Shown here: positions 1 through 8,645 of the stretch, piece by piece | Position numbering within the stretch: position 1 is the first letter of the stretch | How the letters are laid out: each line of letters starts with the position of its first letter | Assembly: GCA_009926295.1 (NCBI GenBank) | Contig: RFPF01000040.1 | Coordinates: 1 to 17,095, forward strand | DNA length: 17,095 bases | Direction: 5' to 3' | Source: Planctomycetia bacterium | GTDB lineage: Bacteria > Planctomycetota > Planctomycetia > Pirellulales > UBA1268 | Translations under genes and position numbers: made by a program | Notes under the pieces: generated by a model | What the model was told of the DNA's origin: nothing | Databases searched by the model: none | What the model saw: only the letters and a program-made list of their open reading frames with translations

Positions 1-189
1 CCGCAGACGTCGACCTCGAGTGGCACGAACTCGCGGCACTTCTGCCCCTGGCCGTATTCGTCCTCTGGATAGGCCTCGTGCCCGCCACGTTCCTCGAGCC
101 CACGGCGGGCACGAGGCCTATCCAGAGGACGAATACGGCCAGGGGCAGAAGTGCCGCGAGTTCGTGCCACTCGAGGTCGACGTCTGCGG
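1..189. repeat. Perfect fold-back palindrome at contig end
   Basis: Bases 1-86 are the exact reverse complement of bases 104-189, with a 17-nt loop at 87-103. Both arms encode the same piece of the NuoM C-terminus: the right arm on the minus strand, in frame with nuoM, and the left arm on the plus strand. The plus-strand reading continues through the loop as IGLVPATFLEPTA, which resembles a normal NuoM end, whereas the minus-strand reading past 104 turns into unrelated residues. The left arm stops exactly at base 1. The likeliest cause is a strand that folded back at CCCGCC/GGCGGG and copied itself during amplification or sequencing. A real inverted duplication is much less likely. Confidence 0.9.
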
Positions 190-1669
190 TGGATTCAGCG
201 TGCCCGTGGTTGTCGTGCCCATGCGAGCCGCCTCCCGCCGGCGGCTCGCGCGACGGCCCGAACAGCACCCTCTCGACGGCCCAGAGCATGTACCACGCCC
301 CGAGGACGACGCCGGCGACCGCGAGCATCGCCATGGCCAGATAGGCCTGCTGCCACGCAGGCGATACCCCGGCCCAAGCCCGCTGGAAGGAGCCCGCGAG
401 GATCATGAACTCGCCCACGAAGCCGTTGAGGCCCGGGAGGCCGATGCTCGAGAACGTGAACAGCATGAACAACGCGGCGAGCCACGGCGCTTTTGCCGCA
501 ATCCCCCCGAGGCTCGCGATGTTCCGCGTGTGGAAGCGTTCGTAGATCATGCCCACGAGCGCGAACAGCCCCGCCGACGAGAGGCCATGGTTCACCAGTT
601 GGAGCGTCGCGCCCTCGACCGCCACCGGCTCGAGTGCGAACAGGCCCATCACACAGTAGCCCATGTGGCTCACCGACGAGTAGGCGATGAGCCGCTTGAG
701 GTCGGTCTGCACGAGGGCCACGAGCGCGCCGTAGATGATGCCCGCCACGCCGAGCCCGAAGATCCACGGGGCGGCCGCGGCCGCGGCGTCGGGGAGCATC
801 GGCAGAGAGAACCGCAGGAAGCCGTAGATGCCGAGTTTGAGAAGGATTCCGGCCAGGTCGACGCTGCCTCCTGTGGGCGCCTCGACGTGGGCCAGCGGCA
901 GCCAGGTGTGGAACGGAACGATCGGCACCTTGATGGCGAAGCCTGCGAACAGAGCGATGAAGACGATCATCTGCAGCCAGCCGTCCTCCGCGTTCATCGG
1001 CATTGGGTGGGCGGCGAGGCCCGCGGTGAGCGCGGCGATGTCGAAGGTGACGATCCCGGTGTGCGACGCGTTCCAGAGCACGATTGCCAGCAGGCCGAGG
1101 AAGGTCAGCACGCTCCCGGCGAGCGTGTAGAGGAAAAACTTGATCGCCGCGGTGCGCCGCTCGTCGTGCCCCCAGATGCCGATGAGGAAGAACAATGGCA
1201 CCAGCGTGAACTCGAAGAACACGTAGAACAGGATCACGTCTCGGGCCGCGAACACCCCGAGCATGGCCGCCTCGAGCACGAGCAGGAGAACGTAGAAGCC
1301 GGCGGGCCGTTCGGAGATCGCGTCCCAGCTCACCAGCACTGCGGTGAGTGACAGGAGGGCGGAAAGCCCGAACAGCCAGATCGACAGGCCGTCGAGGCCG
1401 AGCGAAAGACGGACGTCGAACATGCCGTCGACGAACCACGGCAGCGTGACCACGGCGTAGGGCTCGCCGACGGCGGCCTCGGGGCTCGCGAGGTAGCGCA
1501 GCACGAGCCAGCCGGTGATCGCCAGCGTGATGACCGTGGTCACGACGGCGCTCTGCCGCACGGCTGCTCGGCCGCGGCCGGCGAGCAGCCAGACGTTGAG
1601 CGCGCCGAGCAGCGGCGTCGCGATCGCGAGCAGCAGGTGGACGCCGGGGCCGGGGGCGAGTTGGTTCAT
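1..1669 (-). CDS. nuoM: NADH-quinone oxidoreductase subunit M, 3'-truncated by contig end
   Basis: Antiporter-like proton-pumping subunit of the complex I membrane arm. The frame opens with ATG at 1669 (MNQLAPGPG) and has no stop before base 1. Genuine NuoM sequence runs to about base 104, roughly 520 codons; beyond that the frame reads the reverse arm of the fold-back palindrome and should not be trusted. Family landmarks are present: Glu about 153 in FFEFTLVPLFFLIG, Lys about 247 in AIKVPIVPFHTWLP, Lys about 278 in ILLKLG, and Glu about 420 in FVGEFMIL. These correspond to the essential TM5 Glu, TM7 Lys, TM8 Lys and TM12 residue of antiporter-like subunits. A His-rich loop (HGHDNHGH) lies near the C-terminus. 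The start is 28 nt after the nuoL stop, with no clear Shine-Dalgarno. nuoN should follow but lies off the contig. Confidence 0.93.
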   Translation of the reverse strand, partial: MNQLAPGPGVHLLLAIATPLLGALNVWLLAGRGRAAVRQSAVVTTVITLAITGWLVLRYLASPEAAVGEPYAVVTLPWFVDGMFDVRLSLGLDGLSIWLFGLSALLSLTAVLVSWDAISERPAGFYVLLLVLEAAMLGVFAARDVILFYVFFEFTLVPLFFLIGIWGHDERRTAAIKFFLYTLAGSVLTFLGLLAIVLWNASHTGIVTFDIAALTAGLAAHPMPMNAEDGWLQMIVFIALFAGFAIKVPIVPFHTWLPLAHVEAPTGGSVDLAGILLKLGIYGFLRFSLPMLPDAAAAAAPWIFGLGVAGIIYGALVALVQTDLKRLIAYSSVSHMGYCVMGLFALEPVAVEGATLQLVNHGLSSAGLFALVGMIYERFHTRNIASLGGIAAKAPWLAALFMLFTFSSIGLPGLNGFVGEFMILAGSFQRAWAGVSPAWQQAYLAMAMLAVAGVVLGAWYMLWAVERVLFGPSREPPAGGGSHGHDNHGHAESTADVDLEWHELAALLPLAVFVLWIGLVPAVGSRNVAGTRPIQRTNTARGRSAASSCHSRSTSA

Positions 1670-1697
1670 GGGATGGAGGATCTTGCGGTGGAGTCGA

Positions 1698-3917
1698 TCA
1701 GCCGCGGAGCTGCCAGGCCAGGAGGACGACGATCGCGAGGACGCCCATCACGCCGGCGAGGGCATACCGCTGCAGAAGCCCGCCCTGCAGGCGGCGAACG
1801 ATGCCGCCGAGCGCCACTGGCAGCCGGGCGAAGGTGTTCACGAGGCCGTCGATGACATGCCGGTCGAAGAGCGCGGCGACGACCGCCAGCGCTTCGAGTG
1901 GGCGGACGACGAGCCACGCGTAGAGCTCGTCGACGTAGCAGCGGTTCGCGAAGAAGGTTTGGAGTGGACCGAGAAACCGCTCCAGCTGCGGCCCGTCGCT
2001 CCTCCGGCCGAGGTGGCCGATCGCCGCGATCACGACGCCGATCGCGGCGGCGAGCGTGCCCTGGATCGCGAGATCCATGTGGAAGGCGTGCGGTGCGGCC
2101 GTGGCCGCGACGGCAGGGGCGGAGAACGAAGGCGTCGCGGCGAGGAAGTGGGCGAGAGACTGCGTGCCGAAGAGCCACCATCCCACCGCGGCCGCCGGCA
2201 CGGCGAGGATGACGAGCGGAACGGACATCACGGGCGGCGACTCGTGGGCATGATGGCCCGCCTCGTCGGGCACGCGGGTGGGGCCGGTGAATGTCATGAA
2301 CACGGCGCGGAACGTGTAGAACGCGGTCAACCCGGCGGTGACGAGCGCCATCCAGAAGAGCGACCGCCAGGTGGCCGGGGCATCGAAGCCGTCCAGCCAG
2401 TCGGTCGAATCCTCTCGCGGGGCGGGCCGTGGAACCACGTACGACGCATTCCACAGGCTCGCGTGGGACGCCGGGGCTGCGTCGTGATGCTCGGCGTGGG
2501 CGTTCGGCCAGCCCTTCCCGTGGAGTGCCGCGAGGATCTCGTCCTTGCTGAAAAATCCCGAGAAGGGGGCGATGCCCGCAAGGGCCAGCGACCCCACGAG
2601 AAACGTCGCGGCGGTGATCGGCATGATCCGGCGGAGGCCACCGAAGCGCCGCATGTCGATGACATTGCCCATCGAGTGCATCACCGACCCCGCCCCGAGA
2701 AACAGGAGAGCCTTGAAGAATGCGTGGGTCACGAGGTGGAAGATCGCCGCGGTGAAGCCGAGCAGCGTGCCGGTGCCGAGGCTCGCGAACATGTAGCCGA
2801 GTTGGCTGATCGTGGAGTAGGCGAGCACCCGCTTGAGGTCGTTCTGCACCGTGGCGATCAGCGCGGCGACGAGCGCCGTCGTCGCCCCCACGATCGACAC
2901 CGCAGTGAGGGCGCCCGGGCAGGCCATGAACAGCGGAGCCGAGCGGGCCACGAGGTAGATGCCCGCCGTCACCATCGTGGCCGCGTGGATGAGGGCGCTC
3001 GCCGGGGTGGGGCCTTCCATCGCGTCGGGGAGCCAGACGTGGAGCGGCAGTTGTGCGCTCTTGCCGCAGGCCGCGAGCAGGAGGCAGAGGCAGATGGCCG
3101 TGCCGACGGCGCCGCCCACGATCCCGTCGACGTCCGCCAGCCGCGTCTGGCCGAGGATGCCCGGCAGGATCGTGCCGTCGGGCGAAAGCGTATCGTGGAA
3201 GTCGAGCGTGCCGTACGTCATCCAGAGGAGAAACGTCGCGATCGCGAGACCGAAGTCGCCGATGCGGTTTACGAGAAACGCCTTCTTCGCGGCCCGGGCC
3301 GCCTCGGGCTTGCGGAACCAGAAGCCGATGAGGAGATAGCTGCACGCCCCCACCGCCTCCCAGAACACGTACACGACGAGAAAGTTGCTCGCCGCGACGA
3401 GCATCGACATCGAGAACACGAACAGCGAGAAGACCGCGAAGAACCGTGGATAGCCAGGGTCGTGGTGCATGTAGCCGATGGAGTAGACGGCCACCACCAG
3501 GCCGATACACGTGATGATCGCGAGGAGCGTCGCGGTGAGCGGGTCGAGCCGGAGCGCCACGGGGATCGTGAAAGGACGGGCAGTGCTCCCCGCGCTCCCC
3601 ACGGCGGTGCCGGGAACCGCCGCAGCGCTCGACGCGGGCGGCACGTAGGCATCCTGCACGGAGGCCCATTGCCAGAGCGTGGTGATCATCTCGACCGGCC
3701 GGACGGGCTCGGCGTGCGGCCCGTGGGCCGAGCCCACCTGGTTCGAGGTGCCGAGGAGAAGCATCACCGCCACCGCGGCGGCGCCGGCGATGCCGGCGAT
3801 CGCCGGGAGGTGCGCCCGCGGGCCGAGGACGCGGCCGAGAAGCAGCGTGAGCACCGCCCCGGCGAGTGGCAGGAGCGGCACGAGCACGAGGAGGGTGGCG
3901 GGGGAGAGCTGCTGCAT
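1698..3917 (-). CDS. nuoL: NADH-quinone oxidoreductase subunit L
   Basis: Distal antiporter-like proton-pumping subunit of complex I, 739 residues, with many transmembrane helices and the C-terminal region expected to form the lateral helix. The family core is clear: FWEAVGACSYLLIGFWF carries the TM5 Glu, GKSAQLPLHVWLPDAMEG the TM7 Lys, and GFFSKDEIL the TM12 Lys. Two hydrophilic stretches are longer than I would expect: residues about 65-110 (His/Ala/Pro-rich) and about 485-535 (His-rich, between transmembrane segments). The start was placed at ATG 3917 (MQQLSPATLL), where the hydrophobic N-terminus begins; codons upstream in frame encode nothing NuoL-like. It starts 28 nt after nuoK and ends 28 nt before nuoM. 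Confidence 0.96.
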   Translation of the reverse strand: MQQLSPATLLVLVPLLPLAGAVLTLLLGRVLGPRAHLPAIAGIAGAAAVAVMLLLGTSNQVGSAHGPHAEPVRPVEMITTLWQWASVQDAYVPPASSAAAVPGTAVGSAGSTARPFTIPVALRLDPLTATLLAIITCIGLVVAVYSIGYMHHDPGYPRFFAVFSLFVFSMSMLVAASNFLVVYVFWEAVGACSYLLIGFWFRKPEAARAAKKAFLVNRIGDFGLAIATFLLWMTYGTLDFHDTLSPDGTILPGILGQTRLADVDGIVGGAVGTAICLCLLLAACGKSAQLPLHVWLPDAMEGPTPASALIHAATMVTAGIYLVARSAPLFMACPGALTAVSIVGATTALVAALIATVQNDLKRVLAYSTISQLGYMFASLGTGTLLGFTAAIFHLVTHAFFKALLFLGAGSVMHSMGNVIDMRRFGGLRRIMPITAATFLVGSLALAGIAPFSGFFSKDEILAALHGKGWPNAHAEHHDAAPASHASLWNASYVVPRPAPREDSTDWLDGFDAPATWRSLFWMALVTAGLTAFYTFRAVFMTFTGPTRVPDEAGHHAHESPPVMSVPLVILAVPAAAVGWWLFGTQSLAHFLAATPSFSAPAVAATAAPHAFHMDLAIQGTLAAAIGVVIAAIGHLGRRSDGPQLERFLGPLQTFFANRCYVDELYAWLVVRPLEALAVVAALFDRHVIDGLVNTFARLPVALGGIVRRLQGGLLQRYALAGVMGVLAIVVLLAWQLRG

Positions 3918-3945
3918 GAGGTTGTGGATGGGCTTTGGCGCGCGG

Positions 3946-4407
3946 CTAGACGTGCTCGCGCTCGAGGGAGGGCTCTTCAGCGCCGGGCGGAAGGACGCCG
4001 GCGGTCGAAAGCCGCGGCCACCGCTGCGGCTCCGCGTCGGAGGCGGGCAACGCATGATCCACGCTGCGGGCGAGCGTCGCCTCCCGCAGGGCCTGCCAGG
4101 CGGCGACATCGAGGCGGCCGGTGCGGGCGAAGGCCTGGAGGACGAACACGAGCGCCACCGCCGCCTCACAGGCGGCGACGGTGAGCACGAAGATCACGAG
4201 AACGTGTCCGCCGAAGTCACCATGGTGCCGGCTCCAGGCGACGAGGCTCACCGAGATGCCCTGGAGCATGAGCTCGGCCGACAGGAACATGACGATCAGG
4301 TTGCGCCGCGTGAGGATGCCGACGAGCCCGAGCGCGAACAGCATCGCACCCACGACGAGCGCGTTTTGCAGCAGGGCGGTGGAGGTGGCGGCCACGAGCG
4401 GGGTCAT
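3946..4407 (-). CDS. nuoK: NADH-quinone oxidoreductase subunit K, with C-terminal extension
   Basis: Small membrane subunit, homologous to MrpC, that takes part in proton transfer. ATG at 4407 overlaps the nuoJ stop as ATGA. Three transmembrane helices fill residues about 9-92. The two buried glutamates of the family are present as Glu45 (FLSAELMLQG) and Glu81 (VAACEAAVAL), matching the E. coli Glu36 and Glu72 positions. The protein has 153 residues, whereas most NuoK proteins have about 100. The extra roughly 55 residues are a hydrophilic tail (Arg, Glu, Pro-rich, ending EREHV). The tail stays open without interruption to TAG at 3946, so it appears to be real coding sequence. Confidence 0.95.
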   Translation of the reverse strand: MTPLVAATSTALLQNALVVGAMLFALGLVGILTRRNLIVMFLSAELMLQGISVSLVAWSRHHGDFGGHVLVIFVLTVAACEAAVALVFVLQAFARTGRLDVAAWQALREATLARSVDHALPASDAEPQRWPRLSTAGVLPPGAEEPSLEREHV

Positions 4408-5195
4408 CGGCGAACGCCTCCCTCGAAAAACCGCCGGTCGTCCTCCAGGGCGGCCTCGCCTCGGGCCACGACGGCGATCGCGCCGATGAGCGCCACCAGG
4501 AGGAGCACGCCCGCCACCTCGACGGCGAGCAGATGGCGGCCGAAGAGCTCTCCACCCAGCCTCGCCACCTGGTCGGCCGCGAGCGGATCGGCGGCCACGG
4601 CCGTCGCGGCGGCGCCTGCATCGGACACCGCGGCGGCCTTCGCCGGCACGGCGCAACACGTGGGATCGGCCGACATTCGCCCGATGGACAGCGAAAGCAG
4701 CCCGAGGAGCACCGCCCCCGCCACCGCCGAGAGCAGCGGCTCGTTCGAGACGCGGTCATACGACGCGAGCCCCGATGGCTGCGCCAGCATGAGCACGAAC
4801 AGGAACATTACGAGGATCGCTCCCGCGTAGACCACGATCGTCGCCACGCCGAGGAACTGCGCCCCGAGCACGAGCAGCACGCCCGCCACGCCGGAGAGCG
4901 CGAGGGCGAACCAGATCGCGGAGTAGACGGGCGAGCGGGTGACGATCGTAGCCGCTCCAGAGACCACGGCGACGAGCGAGACGGTGAGGAATACCGCCTC
5001 CTCGCCGAGGCCCCCCAGTCGCCTGCCCGTGACGATGAAGCCGGAGATCGCCGCGGCGCCGAGCACCAGGCCGAGCCAGCGGGCGAGGCGGCTCTCCGTC
5101 CCGCGCGGCAGGAGCAGCCAAAGGCTCGCGGCGGCCGCCGTGACGGCACCGGCGACGAGCATTCCGGGCGTGAGTTCGGGGAGCCCAGCGTTCAC
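4404..5195 (-). CDS. nuoJ: NADH-quinone oxidoreductase subunit J
   Basis: Membrane subunit at the hinge between the quinone site and the antiporter-like subunits, 263 residues. The conserved TM3 region, VVYAGAILVMFLFVLMLAQ, is intact. An N-terminal pair of hydrophobic segments (about 8-60) precedes the usual core, making the protein longer than the roughly 180-residue E. coli form. An Ala-rich loop (about 178-215, containing two adjacent cysteines) lies before the last helix. The start chosen is GTG at 5195, which overlaps the nuoI stop as GTGA and has GGGGGA about 6 nt upstream. An internal ATG 11 codons later (MLVAGAV) is the alternative. The stop overlaps the nuoK start. Confidence 0.93.
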   Translation of the reverse strand: MNAGLPELTPGMLVAGAVTAAAASLWLLLPRGTESRLARWLGLVLGAAAISGFIVTGRRLGGLGEEAVFLTVSLVAVVSGAATIVTRSPVYSAIWFALALSGVAGVLLVLGAQFLGVATIVVYAGAILVMFLFVLMLAQPSGLASYDRVSNEPLLSAVAGAVLLGLLSLSIGRMSADPTCCAVPAKAAAVSDAGAAATAVAADPLAADQVARLGGELFGRHLLAVEVAGVLLLVALIGAIAVVARGEAALEDDRRFFEGGVRR

Positions 5196-5725
5196 AGCGT
5201 TCCCCCGAGGGCGGAAGACTTCATCGGCTCTGCGTCCTTCGTCATGTCGTAGACGCTCAGGAGCTTCTCCTTGTCGAAGATCATCTCCTCGCGGCTCTTG
5301 CCGGTCAGGTCGAGCAGGCTCGTGAGCTCGATCGCGTCGACCGGGCAGGCCTCCTCGCACATGCCGCAGAAGATGCACCGCAGCTCGTCGATCTGGAAGC
5401 TCTCCGGATACTTCTCGCGGTCGGGCCACGGGCTCTCGGTGGCCACGATGTCGATGCAGTGGGCGGGGCAGGCGGTGGCGCAGAGGAAGCAGGCCACGCA
5501 CTTCACGCGGCCCTCATCGTCGCGGTTGAGCCGGTGCACGCCGCGGTAGATCAGCGGGTTGCCGACGGTGGGCCGCACCTCGGGGTAGTTCACCGTGACC
5601 TTCGGGCTCACCATGTGCCGGGCGGTGGTCGTGAGGCCCTGGATGAACAGCGGCAGGTAGAGCCGCTCGGCGAGCCCGAGCGGCTTTTCCTCGAGCCAGG
5701 TGATGGCGGGATCGGTCGGTTTCAT
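5192..5725 (-). CDS. nuoI: NADH-quinone oxidoreductase subunit I (2x[4Fe-4S])
   Basis: Ferredoxin-like subunit of the connecting arm carrying clusters N6a and N6b, which pass electrons from NuoG towards N2 in NuoB. It has 177 residues. The first 4Fe-4S motif has Cys76, 79, 82 and 86 (CVACFLCATACP) and the second has Cys117, 120, 123 and 127 (CIFCGMCEEACP); the last Cys of each motif serves the other cluster in this fold. An amphipathic N-terminal helix (about 18-40) is expected to lie along the membrane. ATG at 5725 overlaps the nuoH stop as ATGA, and the stop overlaps the nuoJ GTG start. Confidence 0.97.
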   Translation of the reverse strand: MKPTDPAITWLEEKPLGLAERLYLPLFIQGLTTTARHMVSPKVTVNYPEVRPTVGNPLIYRGVHRLNRDDEGRVKCVACFLCATACPAHCIDIVATESPWPDREKYPESFQIDELRCIFCGMCEEACPVDAIELTSLLDLTGKSREEMIFDKEKLLSVYDMTKDAEPMKSSALGGTL

Positions 5726-7011
5726 GGGGTACCTGCCGGTTCGCGGCGTCGGTCGTCGTGGTGAAGGAGGTCGCTCTCGACGTCGAGCGGCCCGCGGGTG
5801 CGGACCGGGGTGTTGTCGGTGCCGGAGGGTGTGAGGATGCCGGCCGTGATCCAGCCCACGAGGAACACGACCCATGGCAGGCCGATCGCGGCCCACTTCC
5901 CTCCCGCCTCGCCCAGCGCGGCGGCGAGCTGCGGGCGGAACTCCTCGACGGCGGCCACGGTGACGAGGTTGGCCAGGCCAAGGGGCAGCATCACCTTCCA
6001 GGCGAGGTTCATGAGCTGGTCGAACCGGAACCTCGGCCAGCTCCAGCGGACGAGCATGAAGAACACGATCACGGCGAGGATCTTCCCGGTCAGGATGGCG
6101 AATCGTGCGAGGGCCCCCAGCCACGTCACCTCCTGCGACGAGCCCGTGACGCCCCACAGGTGCCAGCCGCCGAGGAACATGATCACGATCAGGAACGCCG
6201 CCGTGATCATGTGGAGGAACTCGGCGACGAGAAACAGCAGCAGCTTGATGCCGGAATACTCGGTGTGGTAGCCGCCGACGAGCTCCTGCTCGGCCTCGGG
6301 GAGGTCGAACGGCAGCCGCGCCGCCTCGGCGAAGCTCGCCACCATGAAGACGAGGAAGCCGAGCGGCTGCGCGAGGGCGTACCACACGCCGCTCTCGGCC
6401 TGGGCGTTCATGATCGCGTCGAGCTTGAGCGATCCCGCGGCGAGGACGACGCCGAGCAGGCCGAGGCCGAGCGGGATCTCGTAGGCCACGAGCTGGGCGC
6501 TCGAACGCAGGCCGCCGAGGAAGCCGTATTTGTTGTTGCTCGCCCAGCCGCCGAGGAGCACGCCGTAGACCGCGATGCTCGAGAGGGCGAACACCCAGAG
6601 CACGCCCACATCGAGGCCGGGCGCCACGAGGAACGGCACCGGATCGGGCAGCCCGGGGATGCCGAGCGGCGGCAGCACGCTGCCGAAGGGGATGGCGGCG
6701 AAGATGGCCAGCGACGCCGCGAGGATCACCAGCGGGGCGGTGGTGTAGAGGATCCTGTCGACGTGCCTGGGCGTGAAATCCTCCTTGAGGATGATCTTCA
6801 GGCCGTCGGCCAGCGGCTGACCAAGCCCGAAGAGGCGGATTTTCGTGAGCGGGATGCCGACGCGGTTGGGGCCGCGGCGGTCCTGCACCCAGGCTGCGAT
6901 CCAGCGCTCGAGCAGCACGAGATACGCAGCCGCCGTCATCAGGCCGCCGACGAGGAGACCGATCTTCACGAGCGCGGCGAGAGTGGCGGGGGAAGGCAGG
7001 AGGGCGCTCAT
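5722..7011 (-). CDS. nuoH: NADH-quinone oxidoreductase subunit H
   Basis: Membrane subunit that builds the quinone-access chamber together with NuoB and NuoD, 429 residues with about eight to nine transmembrane helices. Family signatures are present: ERWIAAWVQDRRGPNRVG near residue 34, and FDLPEAEQELVGGYHTEYSG near residue 255, the acidic loop facing the quinone cavity. A hydrophilic tail of about 35 residues (ending REPAGTP) extends past the last helix and is unlike E. coli NuoH. ATG at 7011 (MSALLPSP) forms an ATGA overlap with the nuoG stop; the TGA at 5722-5724 overlaps the nuoI ATG. The open frame extends upstream of 7011, but only through antisense-like residues inside nuoG. Confidence 0.96.
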   Translation of the reverse strand: MSALLPSPATLAALVKIGLLVGGLMTAAAYLVLLERWIAAWVQDRRGPNRVGIPLTKIRLFGLGQPLADGLKIILKEDFTPRHVDRILYTTAPLVILAASLAIFAAIPFGSVLPPLGIPGLPDPVPFLVAPGLDVGVLWVFALSSIAVYGVLLGGWASNNKYGFLGGLRSSAQLVAYEIPLGLGLLGVVLAAGSLKLDAIMNAQAESGVWYALAQPLGFLVFMVASFAEAARLPFDLPEAEQELVGGYHTEYSGIKLLLFLVAEFLHMITAAFLIVIMFLGGWHLWGVTGSSQEVTWLGALARFAILTGKILAVIVFFMLVRWSWPRFRFDQLMNLAWKVMLPLGLANLVTVAAVEEFRPQLAAALGEAGGKWAAIGLPWVVFLVGWITAGILTPSGTDNTPVRTRGPLDVESDLLHHDDRRREPAGTP

Positions 7012-8645
7012 GATGGCGCGAGTTGCTGGAGGCGGAGATCGATGCCTGTGGCGGGCAGGTCGCCCGCGAGGGCGGCGAAGGCGGCCGCGGAGCCGGCGAT
7101 CTGGTGCCGAACGGCGACCGGATCGTAGAGGCCGCGGCGTCCGAGCATGTTCCAGTAGAGACGGCCCTCGGGCCACACGCCCGCCGGCGGCTTGATGGCC
7201 TGCTCGAAAGCCTGGGCGCGGTGCGCCACGTTCACCCACGTGCCCGCCCGCTCGGCGAAGCCGGCGGCGGGGAGTCGCCACGTGGCCCGAGCCGCGAGCG
7301 GCGAGTCGAAGAGATCCTGCACGACGAGCTGCCGGAGGCCGGCGAACGATCCAGCCGTGGCGTCGTCGATCCAGGCGGCCGGATAGCCGGCGGTGATCCA
7401 GGCGGCGTCGGCGTTGCCCCCTTCGACGTGGGCCACGAGATCACCCCAGGTTCGCGTCTGCGGATCGAAGAGGGCCACGACGGCCTCGACGCCGAGGCGG
7501 TTCGGGCACTTCTCAGCGCGGATCGTGAACCCGCCTGGAAAGGTCTCGTCCTCCCCGGCGACGGGCACATGCCCGACCGCGAGAAACGCCTCCGGATCGA
7601 TCGAGCGGGCCACGGCGCAGAGCATCCAGGCCTCCTCGACCGTGAGCATCGGGGAAACCGCGACCGCCAGCCGGCCCGCGGCCTTGAGGTCGGCGCGGAG
7701 CCGCGCCACGACGTCGGCCCACTCGACCGGCTCGAAGGCCTCGGTCCCGGCGTGGCCGCGACCGGACTCGGTGCGGTGGCCGGCAGCCAGGAGCCGCGAC
7801 GGATCGTGGAGGTGGTGCCAGCCGTAGCGGCCCTCGTCGCAGATCCACCACTTGTTGACGTGGGGGTTCTCGCGCGGCTTGAGGCGGTAGACGGTGTCCT
7901 GGTTGTGCTCGGTGTGGATCGAGCAGCCGGCCGAGCAGCCCCCGCAGACGTTCGCCTCTCGCTTCAGGAACCAGACCCGCTGCTGGTAGAGAAAATCCTT
8001 GTCGCCGAGGGCACCGACGGGGCAGAGGTCCACGACGTTGCCGGCGAGCTTGTTGTCGAGCGGGAAGCCGGGGAAGACGTCGATCTCCTCCTTCGCGCCG
8101 CGGCTGGTCACCATCAGCTCGCCGGTGCCCGAGACCTCGCGGGTGAACCGCACGCACCGTGTACACATGATGCAGCGATCGACGAACAGCGTGACCGTCG
8201 GGCCGACGTCGCGCTTGCGGCTGGTGAAGGGATGGAGGTCGGCCCGCCGCTCGGCCTGTCCGTGCTCGAAGTGGTAGTCCTGCAGCAGGCACTCGCCCGC
8301 CTTGTCGCATATCGGGCAGTCGATCGGGTGGTCGATGAGGAGCGCCTCCTCCACCCGGGCGCGGCTGTCGGTGACGAGCTGGCTCTCGGTGACGATCACC
8401 GTGCCGTCCTTGGCCGGCGTCTGGCAGCCCGGCACGAGCTTGGGCACCATCGTGATCTTGCCGGTGGCCGCATCGCGTTGTCCCGTCTCGATGAGGCACA
8501 TCCGGCAGCTCGCCACGACCGAGAGGCCGGGATGCCAGCAGTAGTGCGGGATCTCCTTGCCGGCGCGGCGCGCCGCCTCGATGCAGTTGAGCCGCTCGTC
8601 GGCCCCGATCTCGATCTCACTTCCGTCGACGATCACGACCGGCAT
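7008..8645 (-). CDS. nuoG: NADH-quinone oxidoreductase subunit G (short form)
   Basis: Largest peripheral-arm subunit, which moves electrons from the NuoE/F module towards NuoI. It has 545 residues, shorter than E. coli (about 900) or Thermus Nqo3 (783). The ligand sets are in order: N1b [2Fe-2S] Cys36, 47, 50 and 74; N5 His106, Cys110, 113 and 119; N4 Cys158, 161, 164 and 208; and an N7-type set C-x2-C-x3-C-x27-C at Cys234, 237, 241 and 269. The remaining 275 residues are a reduced molybdopterin-oxidoreductase-like domain. ATG at 8645 shares its base with the nuoF stop (TGATG), with CGGAG about 10 nt upstream. The stop overlaps the nuoH ATG. Confidence 0.96.
   Translation of the reverse strand: MPVVIVDGSEIEIGADERLNCIEAARRAGKEIPHYCWHPGLSVVASCRMCLIETGQRDAATGKITMVPKLVPGCQTPAKDGTVIVTESQLVTDSRARVEEALLIDHPIDCPICDKAGECLLQDYHFEHGQAERRADLHPFTSRKRDVGPTVTLFVDRCIMCTRCVRFTREVSGTGELMVTSRGAKEEIDVFPGFPLDNKLAGNVVDLCPVGALGDKDFLYQQRVWFLKREANVCGGCSAGCSIHTEHNQDTVYRLKPRENPHVNKWWICDEGRYGWHHLHDPSRLLAAGHRTESGRGHAGTEAFEPVEWADVVARLRADLKAAGRLAVAVSPMLTVEEAWMLCAVARSIDPEAFLAVGHVPVAGEDETFPGGFTIRAEKCPNRLGVEAVVALFDPQTRTWGDLVAHVEGGNADAAWITAGYPAAWIDDATAGSFAGLRQLVVQDLFDSPLAARATWRLPAAGFAERAGTWVNVAHRAQAFEQAIKPPAGVWPEGRLYWNMLGRRGLYDPVAVRHQIAGSAAAFAALAGDLPATGIDLRLQQLAPS

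Noticed and set aside
1..344. Short plus-strand gene at the left edge (including a 78-344 frame)
   Set aside because: It arises from the fold-back copy of nuoM plus antisense sequence and is not an independent gene.
195..1439. Minus-strand 414-codon frame in the nuoM region
   Set aside because: It is in a different frame from NuoM, is Arg-rich and lacks transmembrane segments. The true NuoM frame starts at 1669 and shows the family residues.
1670..1697. Possible regulatory meaning of the equal 28-nt gaps nuoK-nuoL, nuoL-nuoM and nhaR-cysD
   Set aside because: The three gaps show no shared sequence or structure; equal length looks coincidental.
1515..4184. Long plus-strand open frame (889 codons) opposite nuoL/nuoK
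   Set aside because: It is antisense to clear NuoL/NuoK coding sequence, is Arg/Glu/His-rich low-complexity, and has no family resemblance. High GC removes stop codons from the opposite strand.
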